From: Aristaeella lactis
GTDB lineage: Bacteria; Bacillota; Clostridia; Christensenellales; Aristaeellaceae
Length of the DNA stretch: 64,000 nt
Assembly (NCBI RefSeq): GCF_018118585.1
Contig: NZ_CP069421.1
Location: 1,488,001 to 1,552,000 of the forward strand
Direction of reading: 5' to 3'
Shown here: positions 29,405 to 37,675 of the stretch, in pieces
Position numbering within the stretch: position 1 is the first letter of the stretch
Layout: each line of letters opens with the position of its first letter
Notes under the pieces: model-generated
Told to the model about the DNA's origin: nothing
Databases searched by the model: none
The model's input: the letters and a program-made list of their open reading frames with translations, nothing else
Made by a program: the position numbers and the translations under genes

Positions 29405-30298
29405 ATGCTTCCGAAAATGATCGTGATTGAGGGGACGAACGCCTCCGGGAAAAGCTCCCTGGGGGTTCAGCTGGCTGCCCGTTTCGGAGGCGAAATCATA
29501 TCCGCTGATTCCCGCCAGGTCTTCCGTCGGTTGGACCTCGGTTCCGGTAAGATCACCCCGGAAGAGATGAACGGCGTTCCCCATCATCTGCTGGATGTAC
29601 GTGATCCAGGTCAATTCTTTTCCATGGCAGATTTCCAGCGCCTGTCCTATGAAGCAATCGATGATATCCTGTCCCGTGGCCGTGTGCCCTTCCTGGTCGG
29701 CGGTACAGGCCTGTATGTGGATGCTGTTGCGGATGGTTATGAGCTGAGTGACAAAGCGCCGGACCAGGCGCTCCGTGCTCATTTGGAAACCTTTGAAACC
29801 CCTGAACTGTATGAAATGCTGAAACAGAAGCTGCCAGATACGGATATCGACCCAAAGAACCGTCACCGGGTCATGCGCGCCCTGGAAAAGCTGGAAGCGG
29901 ATGACTACCGTCCCGCCGGCAAAAGCCCCCGCTATGAGCTTCTGAAGCTCGGTGTCACCTGGCCCCGGGAGATCCTGAAGCATCGGATCGACGAGCGGCT
30001 GGAAAAGCGCCTGCAGGAAGGCATGGTGGAAGAGGTCAAAGCCCTGCTGGATGAGGGTGTCAGTGAGACCTTTATGGTCAAACTCGGCCTGGAATACAAA
30101 TACCTGACCTGGTATCTGACCGGTAAAATCGGTTATGAACAGATGAAGGAAGAGCTCGCCGCCTCGATCAAAAAGTTCGCCAAGCGCCAGATGACCTGGT
30201 TCCGCCGTGATCCCCGCGTCCACTGGCTGGATATGGCAAATGATCCGGTCACCGAAGCCTCTTCCCTGATCGAAACGTTCCTAAACTTATCACGCTAA
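29405..30298 (+). CDS. miaA: tRNA dimethylallyltransferase (MiaA-like)
   Basis: A 297-residue protein from the ATG at 29405, with GGAG eight bases upstream; the GTG at 29396 lies inside the ribosome site. MiaA features: P-loop GTNASGKSS (10-18), SADSRQVFRRLDLGSGK, PHHLLDVRDPGQFFSMADF, FLVGGTGLYVDAV, DPKNRHRVMRALE and FAKRQMTWFRRD. Established MiaA chemistry adds a dimethylallyl group to A37 of tRNAs reading UNN codons. It is somewhat divergent: GTNASGK for the usual GPTASGK, and LGLEYKYL near the usual IGYKE block. It may be the sole MiaA or a paralogue. Confidence 0.87.
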   Translation: MLPKMIVIEGTNASGKSSLGVQLAARFGGEIISADSRQVFRRLDLGSGKITPEEMNGVPHHLLDVRDPGQFFSMADFQRLSYEAIDDILSRGRVPFLVGGTGLYVDAVADGYELSDKAPDQALRAHLETFETPELYEMLKQKLPDTDIDPKNRHRVMRALEKLEADDYRPAGKSPRYELLKLGVTWPREILKHRIDERLEKRLQEGMVEEVKALLDEGVSETFMVKLGLEYKYLTWYLTGKIGYEQMKEELAASIKKFAKRQMTWFRRDPRVHWLDMANDPVTEASSLIETFLNLSR

Positions 30299-30369
30299 AC
30301 TCCTTACTCTTCACTTATCGCTCATCATTGTGTAAGCCGCAAAGATATATAGACCGTTCTGTCTCCTTG

Positions 30370-30498
30370 TGTCATCCTGAGCGGAGCCTGCGGCGGAGTC
30401 GAAGGATCTCCCACGGATTCAGAGCGAAACAACTTCATCCGAAAGCACACTGCCCAAGTGTCATTTCGACCAAGCATCAGCGCGTGGAGAAATCTCCG
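30370..30498. repeat. Two copies of a GTCGAAGGATCTCC-type intergenic repeat
   Basis: Copy 1 (30370-30433): TGTCATCCTGAGC ... GTCGAAGGATCTCCCACGG, then ATTCAGAGCGAAACAAC. Copy 2 (30459-30498): TGTCATTTCGACCAAGC ... GCGCGTGGAGAAATCTCC. The same family is found at 48396-48532. No coding potential is seen. Confidence 0.8.
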
Positions 30499-30520
30499 CC
30501 GAAGGACGCATATAATCAAT

Positions 30521-30547
30521 AAAACTCCTGCGGTTCGCAGGAGTTTT
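30521..30547. terminator. Bidirectional intrinsic terminator
   Basis: AAAACTCCTGCG, a TT loop and CGCAGGAGTTTTT between the convergent miaA and zinc-ribbon genes. Confidence 0.9.
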
Positions 30548-30552
30548 TCCCA

Positions 30553-30592
30553 CCATTGTTCATTGTTAATTGTTCATTGTTCATTGTTCATT
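30553..30592. repeat. Tandem 7-mer tract (ACAATGA type)
   Basis: Plus strand: near-tandem TTCATTG/TTAATTG units, about six heptamers (minus strand ACAATGA x3, ACAATTA, ACAATGA, ACAATGG). It abuts the inverted copy of the zinc-ribbon gene's end. Confidence 0.9.
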
Positions 30593-30640
30593 GTATCTGG
30601 ATGAGAGCTGAATCATTGATTCAGCCTCTCATCCAGATAC
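30593..30640. repeat. Inverted repeat made of a gene's terminal codons and their copy
   Basis: The right arm (30617-30640) is the coding sequence for the last residues (YLDERLN) of the 30613-31308 gene. The left arm (30593-30615) is its inverted copy, lacking one base, with a one-base centre. The gene's stop codon lies at the start of the copied arm. There is no T-run, so it is not a standard terminator. Confidence 0.92.
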
Positions 30641-31308
30641 TCTGTCTTCCCGCCCGTCCTGGCGGCATACCCCTGGTACAGCGCTTTCCACAGCTGCTCC
30701 CGCTGTTCCGGCAGCAGATTCTCGTCTTCCTGAATCCGCCCGATCATTTCCGCCACAGGCACAGCAAGTTTTTTCTCCTTGTTTCGTTCGAGCTGGAACC
30801 CGAAGATATTCCCCATCACCTGGTTGTTTCCTTCCAGGAACAGTTCCACATATTCCCGGCAGAGACGCTGCAGATACTCGTTCTGCTTTTCCTCCGGATT
30901 ATCAAACCGGTTCAGGCACCTTTTCAGTTCAGGCGCGTCAAACAGGCAGCTGCGCATCTTGTCCTTCTTCTCTCTGGAAAAATCCTTCGGCTTCCTGTAG
31001 AACTCCAGCGCCCAGCACTTAATGACGGAGAAATCAAAAACGCGGCCGCGCGTCTTTTCCTCTTCCCCGACAAACAGCATCTCCCATTCGATCTCCCGGT
31101 TTCCGGGGCAGGCATCCAGCCCTTTCTGCAGGATCTTCTTCCGTTCCGGATAGCTGGTCACAGCCCTGGCTTTCCGGATCCACTGTTCCGCTTCCTCATT
31201 CTGAGGTTCTGTTGTGCTCTTTATTTCCAGCTTCGTACCGCAGTAAGGGCAGAAAGCCATGTCTTCGCCTTCAATGGTTTTGCCGCATTGTCCGCAGATG
31301 ATACTCAT
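30613..31308 (-). CDS. Zinc-ribbon protein of unknown function
   Basis: A 231-residue cytoplasmic protein from the ATG at 31308, behind GAGGTGAAAAT. The N-terminal zinc ribbon is CGQCGKTIEGEDMAFCPYCG (Cys 5, 8, 20, 23). A TPR-like helical region follows (AEQWIRKARAVTSYPERKKILQKGLDACPGNREIEWEMLFVG), then a charged helical domain. There is no membrane span. Proteins of this layout are common in Clostridia, without known function. Its 3' end is remarkable: the last codons are duplicated as an inverted copy just past the stop, followed by a 7-mer repeat tract. Confidence 0.82.
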   Translation of the reverse strand: MSIICGQCGKTIEGEDMAFCPYCGTKLEIKSTTEPQNEEAEQWIRKARAVTSYPERKKILQKGLDACPGNREIEWEMLFVGEEEKTRGRVFDFSVIKCWALEFYRKPKDFSREKKDKMRSCLFDAPELKRCLNRFDNPEEKQNEYLQRLCREYVELFLEGNNQVMGNIFGFQLERNKEKKLAVPVAEMIGRIQEDENLLPEQREQLWKALYQGYAARTGGKTEYLDERLNQ

Positions 31309-31424
31309 ATTTTCACCTCGTCCGGTTTTTTGATTCCTCTGTACAAGCATATGCCATCCTGCCGGAAAAAGCAATAAAAAACGGAAGAGCAGCCGCTCTT
31401 CCGTTTTGTGTACTCAACAGTCTG

Positions 31425-32594
31425 TCAGCTCTGCTTTTTCTTGGAAAGAATATCGAACACCACAGCAGCCAGCAGCACGAAGCCTTTGACCACACGCTGA
31501 TAGTTCGCATCCAGGCTGATCTGGAACATGCCCAGGTTGATCACGCCGATCAGCGTAGCGCCGATCACCATACCCAGGATGGAACCTGCACCGCCGCTGG
31601 CGGAAACGCCGCCCACCACGCAGGCGGAAATGGCGTCCATTTCGAAGTTTTTACCTGCGTTTGCGTTGGCAGCGGTAAACCGGGCAATAACGGTCATGGC
31701 AGATATGGATGTCAGAACCGCCATATTCAGGTAGGCTAGGAACATAATCCGCTTGGTGTTCACACCGGATAGACGGGCTGCCTCAATGTTACCGCCCACC
31801 ACATAAAAGTGACGGCCAATGGTGGTTTTACTGGTAATGAAGGAGTAGATCAGCACAATACCTGCCACCCACAGCAATACGGTAGGAATGCCACCGGCCA
31901 GGGACAGCTTGTACATCACAAGCAGAATCACAGCTGCGCCAATGCCGCTCTTGGCAACCGCAGCACCCATGGAATCCGCTTCATAGCCTTTTTTCAGCCG
32001 TACCGCTCGGTTCCTGAATACCAGAAACACAACCAGTGCTGCCGCAACAATACCGAGAACTATGCAGGGAATATTCATTACTCCTTCGGGCGTCTTAAAA
32101 ATGACACGCGAAAATACATTCAGGAAACTGTCCGGGAACGGTCCGATCGAACCTGTGGGGGAATTCGCGCGCAGGATAGCGGTGCCCAGTCCGCGGAATG
32201 CCAGATAACCAGCCAGGGTCGCGATCCACGGCGGAACATGCACATAAGCTACCAGTGCGCCTAATCCGCAGCCATATACTATACCAATCAGCAGTACTAC
32301 CAGGAGCGAAACACCGGTTCCCCATCCCTGAATCACCATCAGCACACCGCTGATCGCGCCCAACAGGCACACGAAAGCACCACAGGAAAGGTCGATGTTG
32401 CCGCCGGTCAGCATACACATCAGCATACCGCAGCCAAGAATATAAACATAGGCATTCTGGCTGATCAAAGCATTAAAGCTTGTCGGCCTGAAGATACCGC
32501 CTCCGGTCAAAACCATAAAGAACAGATATACAAGGACCAGGACGACGAGCATGGCATTCTTTTTCAGGGTAGATACAATTGCTTTTTTATCCAT
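31425..32594 (-). CDS. Sugar ABC transporter permease (second permease of ChvE/Ggu-like system)
   Basis: A 389-residue integral membrane protein of the CUT2/BPD_transp_2 class with about ten helices. The start at 32594 (MDKKAIV) is nine bases after GGAGG; an ATG at 32603 is too close to it. TGGNIDLSCGAFVCLLGAISG, VHVPPWIATLAGYLAFRGLG, VVGGNIEAARLSGVNTKR and ISACVVGGVSASGGAGSILGMVIGATLIGVINLGM are the family blocks. It is a clear paralogue of the 32613-33839 permease. Having two different permeases after one ATPase suggests a heterodimeric channel. It is the last gene of the operon. Confidence 0.9.
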   Translation of the reverse strand: MDKKAIVSTLKKNAMLVVLVLVYLFFMVLTGGGIFRPTSFNALISQNAYVYILGCGMLMCMLTGGNIDLSCGAFVCLLGAISGVLMVIQGWGTGVSLLVVLLIGIVYGCGLGALVAYVHVPPWIATLAGYLAFRGLGTAILRANSPTGSIGPFPDSFLNVFSRVIFKTPEGVMNIPCIVLGIVAAALVVFLVFRNRAVRLKKGYEADSMGAAVAKSGIGAAVILLVMYKLSLAGGIPTVLLWVAGIVLIYSFITSKTTIGRHFYVVGGNIEAARLSGVNTKRIMFLAYLNMAVLTSISAMTVIARFTAANANAGKNFEMDAISACVVGGVSASGGAGSILGMVIGATLIGVINLGMFQISLDANYQRVVKGFVLLAAVVFDILSKKKQS

Positions 32595-32612
32595 CGTTGT
32601 CATCCTCCTTCC

Positions 32613-33839
32613 TTACCGCTTCTGCCGCTTGCTCAGCACGTCAAACATAACGGCCACAAGCAGCACGATTCCTTTAACAACTTTCTGGTAGTTGGAATCA
32701 ACGCCCAGGATACCCATACCCTGGTTGATCACACCCATCAGCACAGCACCGATAATCATACCGGATACCTTGCCGATGCCGCCGTACGCGGAAGCGCCAC
32801 CGATAAAGCATGAGGCAATAGCATCCATCTCATAGCCTTCACCATAGGTGGGATCAATGCCTCTCGCCCGGGCAGCTGTCAGGATACCAGCCAGTCCGGC
32901 CATCAGGCCGATGCTGGCATAAGCAAACCAGAAAACATTACGGGTCTTGACACCGGACAGCGCTGTTGCCTTTTCATTGCCGCCCACCGCATACAGATGA
33001 CGTCCGATAGCAGTCCGGGTGGTAATATATTGATAGACACCGAGCACCAGGCAGATCCAGATCATCACAGTAGGGATACCTCTGTGACTGGCCAGCTTCA
33101 GCGTCAGCCAGATGATGACCGCGGAGATCAGAACAGTGGTGATCGCCATGCCGATAATGGACTGATGGATCTGCAGTTTCTTCTGGATATGGATTTTCCT
33201 GATCGTCATCAGGATATAGATGACAACTGCCAGGCCGCCCACCACAAGGCAAGTGATGTTAGGCTTTCCGTTGGCAAGTCCGAACAACTGACGAAGATAA
33301 TCCGGCACATAGCAGCCAGCGCCGCCCCCAAACAGATCCAGGAAGCTCTGATTCGTGATGGATACCTGATAACCACCCAGCACCACATTGGAGAAGCCGC
33401 GGAAGGCATACATACCGGACAGCGTGGCAATAAATGCGGGAACATGCAGTTTTGCAATCCAGAAGCCCTGGAAAGTGCCTACCGCCAGGCCGATTGCCAA
33501 CATGGCAAGCACTGCAATCCACATGTTCACGCCCGACTGCATCATAACAGTACCAACTGCGGCAGCAAAGCAAACCACTGAACCGACAGACAGGTCGATG
33601 TTACCGCCGGTCAGGATGCACAGCAGCATACCGGCTGCAAGCACGAATACGTAAGCATTCTGCGCGATCAGGTTGTTGATATTGGCGGGAAGCAGGGTTT
33701 TGCCGCCGGTTCGCAGTGCGAAGAACGCTGCCACCAGAACCAGGGCAAGCACCATCGTGTACTTCTGGAAAAACTCGCCCACCTTGTACTTCTGCGTAAG
33801 TTCCCTCAAACTCGGGGCTTTTTTGACATTTTCACTCAT
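32613..33839 (-). CDS. Sugar ABC transporter permease (GguB/XylH-like)
   Basis: A 408-residue CUT2 permease behind GGAAGGGGTGAATAAAG-ATG. Family blocks: TGGNIDLSVGSVVCFAAAVGTV, LHVPAFIATLSGMYAFRGFSNVVLGG, AVGGNEKATALSGVKTRNVFWFAYA and IASCFIGGASAYGGIGKVSGMIIGAVLMGVINQGM. Its length and large loops match the approximately 400-residue GguB/XylH-type permeases rather than the 320-residue RbsC type. It starts two bases before the upstream ATPase stop codon region ends, so translation is probably coupled. Confidence 0.91.
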   Translation of the reverse strand: MSENVKKAPSLRELTQKYKVGEFFQKYTMVLALVLVAAFFALRTGGKTLLPANINNLIAQNAYVFVLAAGMLLCILTGGNIDLSVGSVVCFAAAVGTVMMQSGVNMWIAVLAMLAIGLAVGTFQGFWIAKLHVPAFIATLSGMYAFRGFSNVVLGGYQVSITNQSFLDLFGGGAGCYVPDYLRQLFGLANGKPNITCLVVGGLAVVIYILMTIRKIHIQKKLQIHQSIIGMAITTVLISAVIIWLTLKLASHRGIPTVMIWICLVLGVYQYITTRTAIGRHLYAVGGNEKATALSGVKTRNVFWFAYASIGLMAGLAGILTAARARGIDPTYGEGYEMDAIASCFIGGASAYGGIGKVSGMIIGAVLMGVINQGMGILGVDSNYQKVVKGIVLLVAVMFDVLSKRQKR

Positions 33840-33841
33840 CT

Positions 33842-35386
33842 TTATTCACCCCTTCCGGATTTAAGGATCACAGCCATGATGCTCTCCTGCGTTGCTTCGG
33901 ATCCCTTCATCTCGCCGACCATCTTGCCTTCGTTCATGATGTAGATCCGGTCGCACAGGCCCAGCACCTCCGGCAGTTCGGAGGAAATCATCACCACGGA
34001 TTTACCTGCGGCAGCCAGATCGTTGATGATGCAGTAGATTTCATACTTGGCGCCCACGTCGATACCGCGGGTCGGCTCGTCCAGCAGCATGATATCCGGT
34101 TCCGCAAACATCCACTTGGCAAGCAGCACCTTCTGCTGGTTACCGCCGGAAAGATTGCCCACCAGCTGTTCCACGGAAGGAGTCTTGATCTTCAGCTTGT
34201 CCCGGTATTCCTCTGCAACAGCGTATTCCTTATCGCCGTCAATCACTGTATGGCTGGAGATAGCGTCCAGATGAGCCAGGGAAGTGTTGACTTTGATGGA
34301 CTGACTCAGCACCAGGCCGTTGCCCTTCCGGTCTTCAGTAACATAGGCGATTTTGTGCTTGATGGCGTCTGCTTCACTCTTCTTCAGCTTCACCGGTTTT
34401 CCGTCAATCTTCAGTTCGCCGGAGAAGTTTGTGCCGTAGCTCTGGCCGAAAATACTCATGGCCAGCTCCGTCCGTCCGGCGCCCATCAGGCCGTAAATTC
34501 CGACAACTTCGCCCTTGCGGACATACATGGATACGTCGTCAACCACTTTGCGTTCCGGATACAGCGGATGATGAACGGTCCAGTGATCCACTTCCATCTG
34601 GATATCGCCGATTTCCACGTTATCCCGTTTCGGGAAACGGTTGGTAATCTCGCGGCCGACCATGCCTTTGATAATCCGTTCTTCGGAAACCTGTTCGGTA
34701 CCGCGGTTGTCGATGGTTTCAATGGTGGCACCGTCACGGACCACCGTTATCGTATCCGCGACATAAGCGACCTCGTTGAGTTTGTGAGAGATGATGATCA
34801 TCGTCATCCCTTGCTTTTTGAACTCCAGCATGAGATCCAGCAGTGCGCGGGAATCTTCTTCGTTCAGAGAGGATGTGGGCTCATCCAGAATCAGCAGTCG
34901 CGCTTTCTTCGCAAGCGCCTTGGCAATTTCAACCAGCTGCTGTTTGCCGGTGCCGATGGTTTTGACCTGAACCTTGGAACTTTCGGAAAGTCCGACCATT
35001 CTCAGGTACTTATCAGCTTCAGCGTAGGTGGTGTTCCAGTCAATCGCGTATTTATGGCCGCATTCATTGCCCAGGTACATGTTTTCACCGATCGTCATTT
35101 CCGGAACCAGTGCCAGTTCCTGATGGATGATGACGATGCCCAGTTTTTCGGAATCCTTGATATTATGGAATTCGCAGACTTTTCCATCGTAGATGATATC
35201 CCCTTCGTATGTTCCGTAGGGATAGATGCCGCTCAGCACGTTCATCAGGGTGGATTTTCCGGCGCCGTTTTCACCGACCAGCGCATGAATTTCTCCCTCT
35301 TCAACCTGAAAATTCACGTTATCCAGTGCTTTTACGCCCGGGAAAGTCTTCGTGATATTCTTCATTTCAAGCAATATCTTTGCCAT
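33842..35386 (-). CDS. Sugar ABC transporter ATP-binding protein (GguA/XylG-like)
   Basis: A 514-residue protein with two ABC domains. The N-domain has Walker [11 protein letters not shown] (about 37-46), the signature replaced by [14 protein letters not shown], and Walker [12 protein letters not shown]. The C-domain has a degenerate Walker A ([10 protein letters not shown]), signature [15 protein letters not shown] and Walker [13 protein letters not shown]. This asymmetric arrangement is standard for CUT2 transporters. GGAGGAGAGCC-ATG supports the start. It powers uptake of the sugar bound by the 35530-36600 protein. Confidence 0.93.
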   Translation of the reverse strand: MAKILLEMKNITKTFPGVKALDNVNFQVEEGEIHALVGENGAGKSTLMNVLSGIYPYGTYEGDIIYDGKVCEFHNIKDSEKLGIVIIHQELALVPEMTIGENMYLGNECGHKYAIDWNTTYAEADKYLRMVGLSESSKVQVKTIGTGKQQLVEIAKALAKKARLLILDEPTSSLNEEDSRALLDLMLEFKKQGMTMIIISHKLNEVAYVADTITVVRDGATIETIDNRGTEQVSEERIIKGMVGREITNRFPKRDNVEIGDIQMEVDHWTVHHPLYPERKVVDDVSMYVRKGEVVGIYGLMGAGRTELAMSIFGQSYGTNFSGELKIDGKPVKLKKSEADAIKHKIAYVTEDRKGNGLVLSQSIKVNTSLAHLDAISSHTVIDGDKEYAVAEEYRDKLKIKTPSVEQLVGNLSGGNQQKVLLAKWMFAEPDIMLLDEPTRGIDVGAKYEIYCIINDLAAAGKSVVMISSELPEVLGLCDRIYIMNEGKMVGEMKGSEATQESIMAVILKSGRGE

Positions 35387-35477
35387 GGCTCTCCTCCAGC
35401 TTTCCTCTCAGACCGCCCCGCGGTCTGTAGGACGTATGAATTGGATTGGAAATCAGTAATTGTCTTTCTCCTTAAAC

Positions 35478-35507
35478 GATGCAGGCGGGCTGGGGCCCGC
35501 CTGCATC
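35478..35507 (-). terminator. Strong hairpin between the binding-protein and ATPase genes
   Basis: GATGCAGGCGGGC and its complement around a 4-nt loop: 13 perfect base pairs, followed on the minus strand by CGTTTAAGG, not a full U-run. It is probably a partial terminator or an mRNA-stabilising stem. Confidence 0.75.
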
Positions 35508-35529
35508 TTAAGTCATGATACGGGGTTAA

Positions 35530-36600
35530 TTATTCGGGAAGCTTGTCGACATGGCCGTCATCCAGCAGGATGTAATAGCCGGAGTCGATCAGCAGTTCCT
35601 TGTAGTTCTCCGCAGTGCCGATAACAGGATCGCACAGGAAGGAAGGAACGACCTTCTTGCCGTTGTCATAGGTCTTCTCGTCGTTCACGTCAACTTTTTC
35701 GCCACTCAGGATCTGGCCAACCATCTTCACGACCTGGGCAGCCAGGGTGCGGGTGTCTTTGAACACGGACATAGCCTGCTTGCCATCGATCATGTTGTTG
35801 GTGTTGGTAACGTCGCAGTCCTGACCGGTGATGATCGGCCAGCCATAGGAAGCGATGTCATAGTTGGCTTCCAGAGCGTTGGTCACGCCCAGAGCGGTGG
35901 AGTCGTTGGAGCACAGCCAGGCATCCAGCTTGGTGCCGTCGGCATAGTAGGAAGACAGAATGTTCTCAGCACGAGCCTGAGCGGTGTCCGGCTTCCATTC
36001 GGGGGTAGCAACCTTTTCGAACTCAGTCTGTCCGGAGGTCACAACCAGCTTGCCGGATTCAATATAGGGCTTCAGCACGGACATAGCGCCATCGAAGAAG
36101 AAGCCCGCATTGTTGTCACCGGGGTCACCGGCGGTGAACTCAATCACGAAGGGGCCTTCAGCTTCGTCCAGTTTCAGAGCATCCTTCACGTAGGTGCCCT
36201 GAATGACACCGACCTTGAAGTTGTCGAAAGTAGCATAGTAGTCAACAGCTTCGCTGTCCATCAGCAGACGGTCATAAGCGATAACTTTGACGCCCTTTTC
36301 AGCGGCCTTGTCCAGAGCGGCGCCCAGGGACTTACCTTCGATAGCAGCGATAACGACCACGGCGCAGCCGTTGTCGATCATGGTCTCAACCTGAGCCAGC
36401 TGCTGCTGGGGGTCATTGGAGGCGAACTGCAGTTCGACTTCGTAGCCAGCTTCCTTCAGTTTGGCTTCCATGTTGGCGCCATCCTGATTCCAGCGCTGCA
36501 GGTCTTTGGTCGGCATGGACACGCCAACCTTTTCAGCCAGAGCGGAGGCAACGGACATAACCATTACCAGAGCGAGTACCAGAGCAAGAATCTTCTTCAT
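35530..36600 (-). CDS. chvE: Multiple-sugar-binding protein (ChvE-like)
   Basis: A 356-residue exported protein. The leader MKKILALVLALVMVMSVASALA has no lipobox cysteine. The mature part is a type 1 periplasmic-binding fold: VGVSMPTKDLQRWNQDGANMEAKLKEAGYEVELQFASNDPQQQLAQVETMIDNGC, VIAYDRLLMD, FTAGDPGDNNAGFFFDGAM, LCSNDSTALGVTNAL and PIITGQDCD. These match ChvE-type proteins that bind xylose, galactose, glucose or arabinose. It is the first gene of a four-gene operon and has its own promoter with a candidate operator. Confidence 0.9.
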   Translation of the reverse strand: MKKILALVLALVMVMSVASALAEKVGVSMPTKDLQRWNQDGANMEAKLKEAGYEVELQFASNDPQQQLAQVETMIDNGCAVVVIAAIEGKSLGAALDKAAEKGVKVIAYDRLLMDSEAVDYYATFDNFKVGVIQGTYVKDALKLDEAEGPFVIEFTAGDPGDNNAGFFFDGAMSVLKPYIESGKLVVTSGQTEFEKVATPEWKPDTAQARAENILSSYYADGTKLDAWLCSNDSTALGVTNALEANYDIASYGWPIITGQDCDVTNTNNMIDGKQAMSVFKDTRTLAAQVVKMVGQILSGEKVDVNDEKTYDNGKKVVPSFLCDPVIGTAENYKELLIDSGYYILLDDGHVDKLPE

Positions 36601-36663
36601 AGTAGGGGTACACTCCTTTTTTTATTTTTTCCCGGATTGTTCATCCGGAAATGAACTGACCAT

Positions 36664-36722
36664 ATTTTACACTTTTGGGTATCGTTTGTAAATAGCTTTT
36701 CAGAAAAATCGGAAACGATACC
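36664..36722 (-). promoter_or_regulatory. Promoter and candidate operator of the chvE operon
   Basis: Minus-strand TTTACA (36687-36692), a 17-bp spacer and TAAAAT (36664-36669). An inverted repeat GGTATCGTTT/AAACGATACC (36678-36687 and 36713-36722) places one arm in the spacer and the other upstream of the -35. That position suits a repressor that blocks or loops the promoter. Confidence 0.6.
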
Positions 36723-36768
36723 GAAAGAAAACAATCCTTATTCTACGGGGCTTTTCGCGCAAACGATT

Positions 36769-37053
36769 TCACGTTTCCGGAGGCTCTTCCTCATTTTTTG
36801 CTTTGCCTTCCCCGGACTCAATATCGACCGGATTCTGATCCTGGTCTTCCCTGCCCTTTTTCCAGATTTTCCAGGCAAAAACCAGAAGTGAAATACCTGC
36901 CGCGGCGAAGAATACGATCGCCAGGATCTGAACAACACGGGGCATGGTAGTCGGCGCATTGTCGATCAGGCTCTTCAGCAGCTCATAAGCCAGATAGAGC
37001 ACATAGCCGCCGGCTATGGCGATCAGGGATGATCTCCCCGTATTCTGGTTCAT
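36769..37053 (-). CDS. Small two-helix membrane protein with acidic tail
   Basis: A 94-residue protein behind GAGGTGAACCAAA-ATG. Hydrophobic helices lie at about residues 9-30 and 41-64, followed by a basic stretch (KIWKKGRED) and a Glu-rich tail (GEGKAKNEEEPPE), so the C-terminus is probably cytoplasmic. No known family. It lies between two sugar-transport operons on the same strand, and its upstream region resembles the mglB promoter region, so it may be coregulated with galactose uptake. Confidence 0.68.
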   Translation of the reverse strand: MNQNTGRSSLIAIAGGYVLYLAYELLKSLIDNAPTTMPRVVQILAIVFFAAAGISLLVFAWKIWKKGREDQDQNPVDIESGEGKAKNEEEPPET

Positions 37054-37176
37054 TTTGGTTCACCTCTGTCTGCAGGGTATCCCGGTCGGTTTACCTTGTT
37101 TTCTTCCGAAGTGTAAAAGCTCTTACGTAATTGTACCTTATGGATGTATAAGATACGCTTTTGACTGTCATATCGG

Positions 37177-37257
37177 ATTGTAGCATACATCCGGCAGTAA
37201 TTCCACCTGTTTGGACAAGTGCGAATGATTTCGAACTTTTACCGAATAGAATCGAAG
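37177..37257 (-). promoter_or_regulatory. Promoter region homologous to the mglB promoter region
   Basis: Minus-strand TGC-TACAAT (hexamer 37177-37182) with an upstream block sharing GTAGCATACAT, CAAGTGxGAATGA, GAACTTTxACC and AATAxAAxCGAA (plus strand) with 41490-41573, in the same order and spacing. Confidence 0.65.
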
Positions 37258-37292
37258 TGTACCGTTTGAGAAGATCCGATTCCTGCCCCGGG

Positions 37293-37329
37293 CATAAAAA
37301 GTGGCTTCCTTCTATATAAGAAGGAAGCC
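37293..37329 (-). terminator. Terminator of the mgl operon
   Basis: GGCTTCCTTCT and AGAAGGAAGCC around a 5-nt loop; on the minus strand followed by ACTTTTTATG. Confidence 0.88.
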
Positions 37330-37354
37330 GGAGGAGAAATATGGAAGAGATTGA

Positions 37355-37411
37355 TCACTTCATAGCCTTCAGTGCCTTGCGGTCAATGGTCCTTGCAGTG
37401 AAGGCATGAAA
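37355..37411 (-). pseudogene. Relic of a sugar-permease C-terminus
   Basis: A minus-strand stretch reading FHAFTARTIDRKALKAMK and a TGA at 37355. TIDRKALKxxK is the end of the permease at 41747-42718 (LTIDRKALKVIK). About 30 of the 36 terminal nucleotides agree, and both copies are followed by a hairpin terminator. The rest of the permease is missing. Confidence 0.65.
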
Positions 37412-37424
37412 ATCATCGGATTCT

Positions 37425-37670
37425 TTACAGTTTGAACACGCCTGTGGCTTCCAGGATGATCAGGATGACCACAATGGCCAGCAGTGCGGATACGCCCCAG
37501 ATGATCCTGTCCATCGTTTTCACGCTGACGTTGATCCGGTCATACCAGGATTCCTTCTTATCCTTCAAAGCCTGGGAAAAGAAACTCAGTTCCTTTTCCC
37601 GCTTCGCCAGGTTCTTTTCCCGTTCTTCCAGCGCTTTTTCCCGCTGTTCGAGTTCTTTTTCCTTATCCAT
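37425..37670 (-). CDS. Small coiled-coil membrane protein in the mgl operon
   Basis: An 81-residue protein from the ATG at 37670, five bases after the mglC stop, with a weak AAGTAAGG ribosome site. Residues 1-35 are a heptad-like charged helix (KEKELEQREKALEEREKNLAKREKELSFF), then RINVSVKTMDR and one C-terminal transmembrane helix (about 57-77). This layout is a tail-anchored membrane protein with a cytoplasmic coiled coil. It is cotranscribed with mglBAC, so an accessory role in transporter assembly is possible but unproven. Confidence 0.78.
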   Translation of the reverse strand: MDKEKELEQREKALEEREKNLAKREKELSFFSQALKDKKESWYDRINVSVKTMDRIIWGVSALLAIVVILIILEATGVFKL

Positions 37671-37675
37671 AAGCC

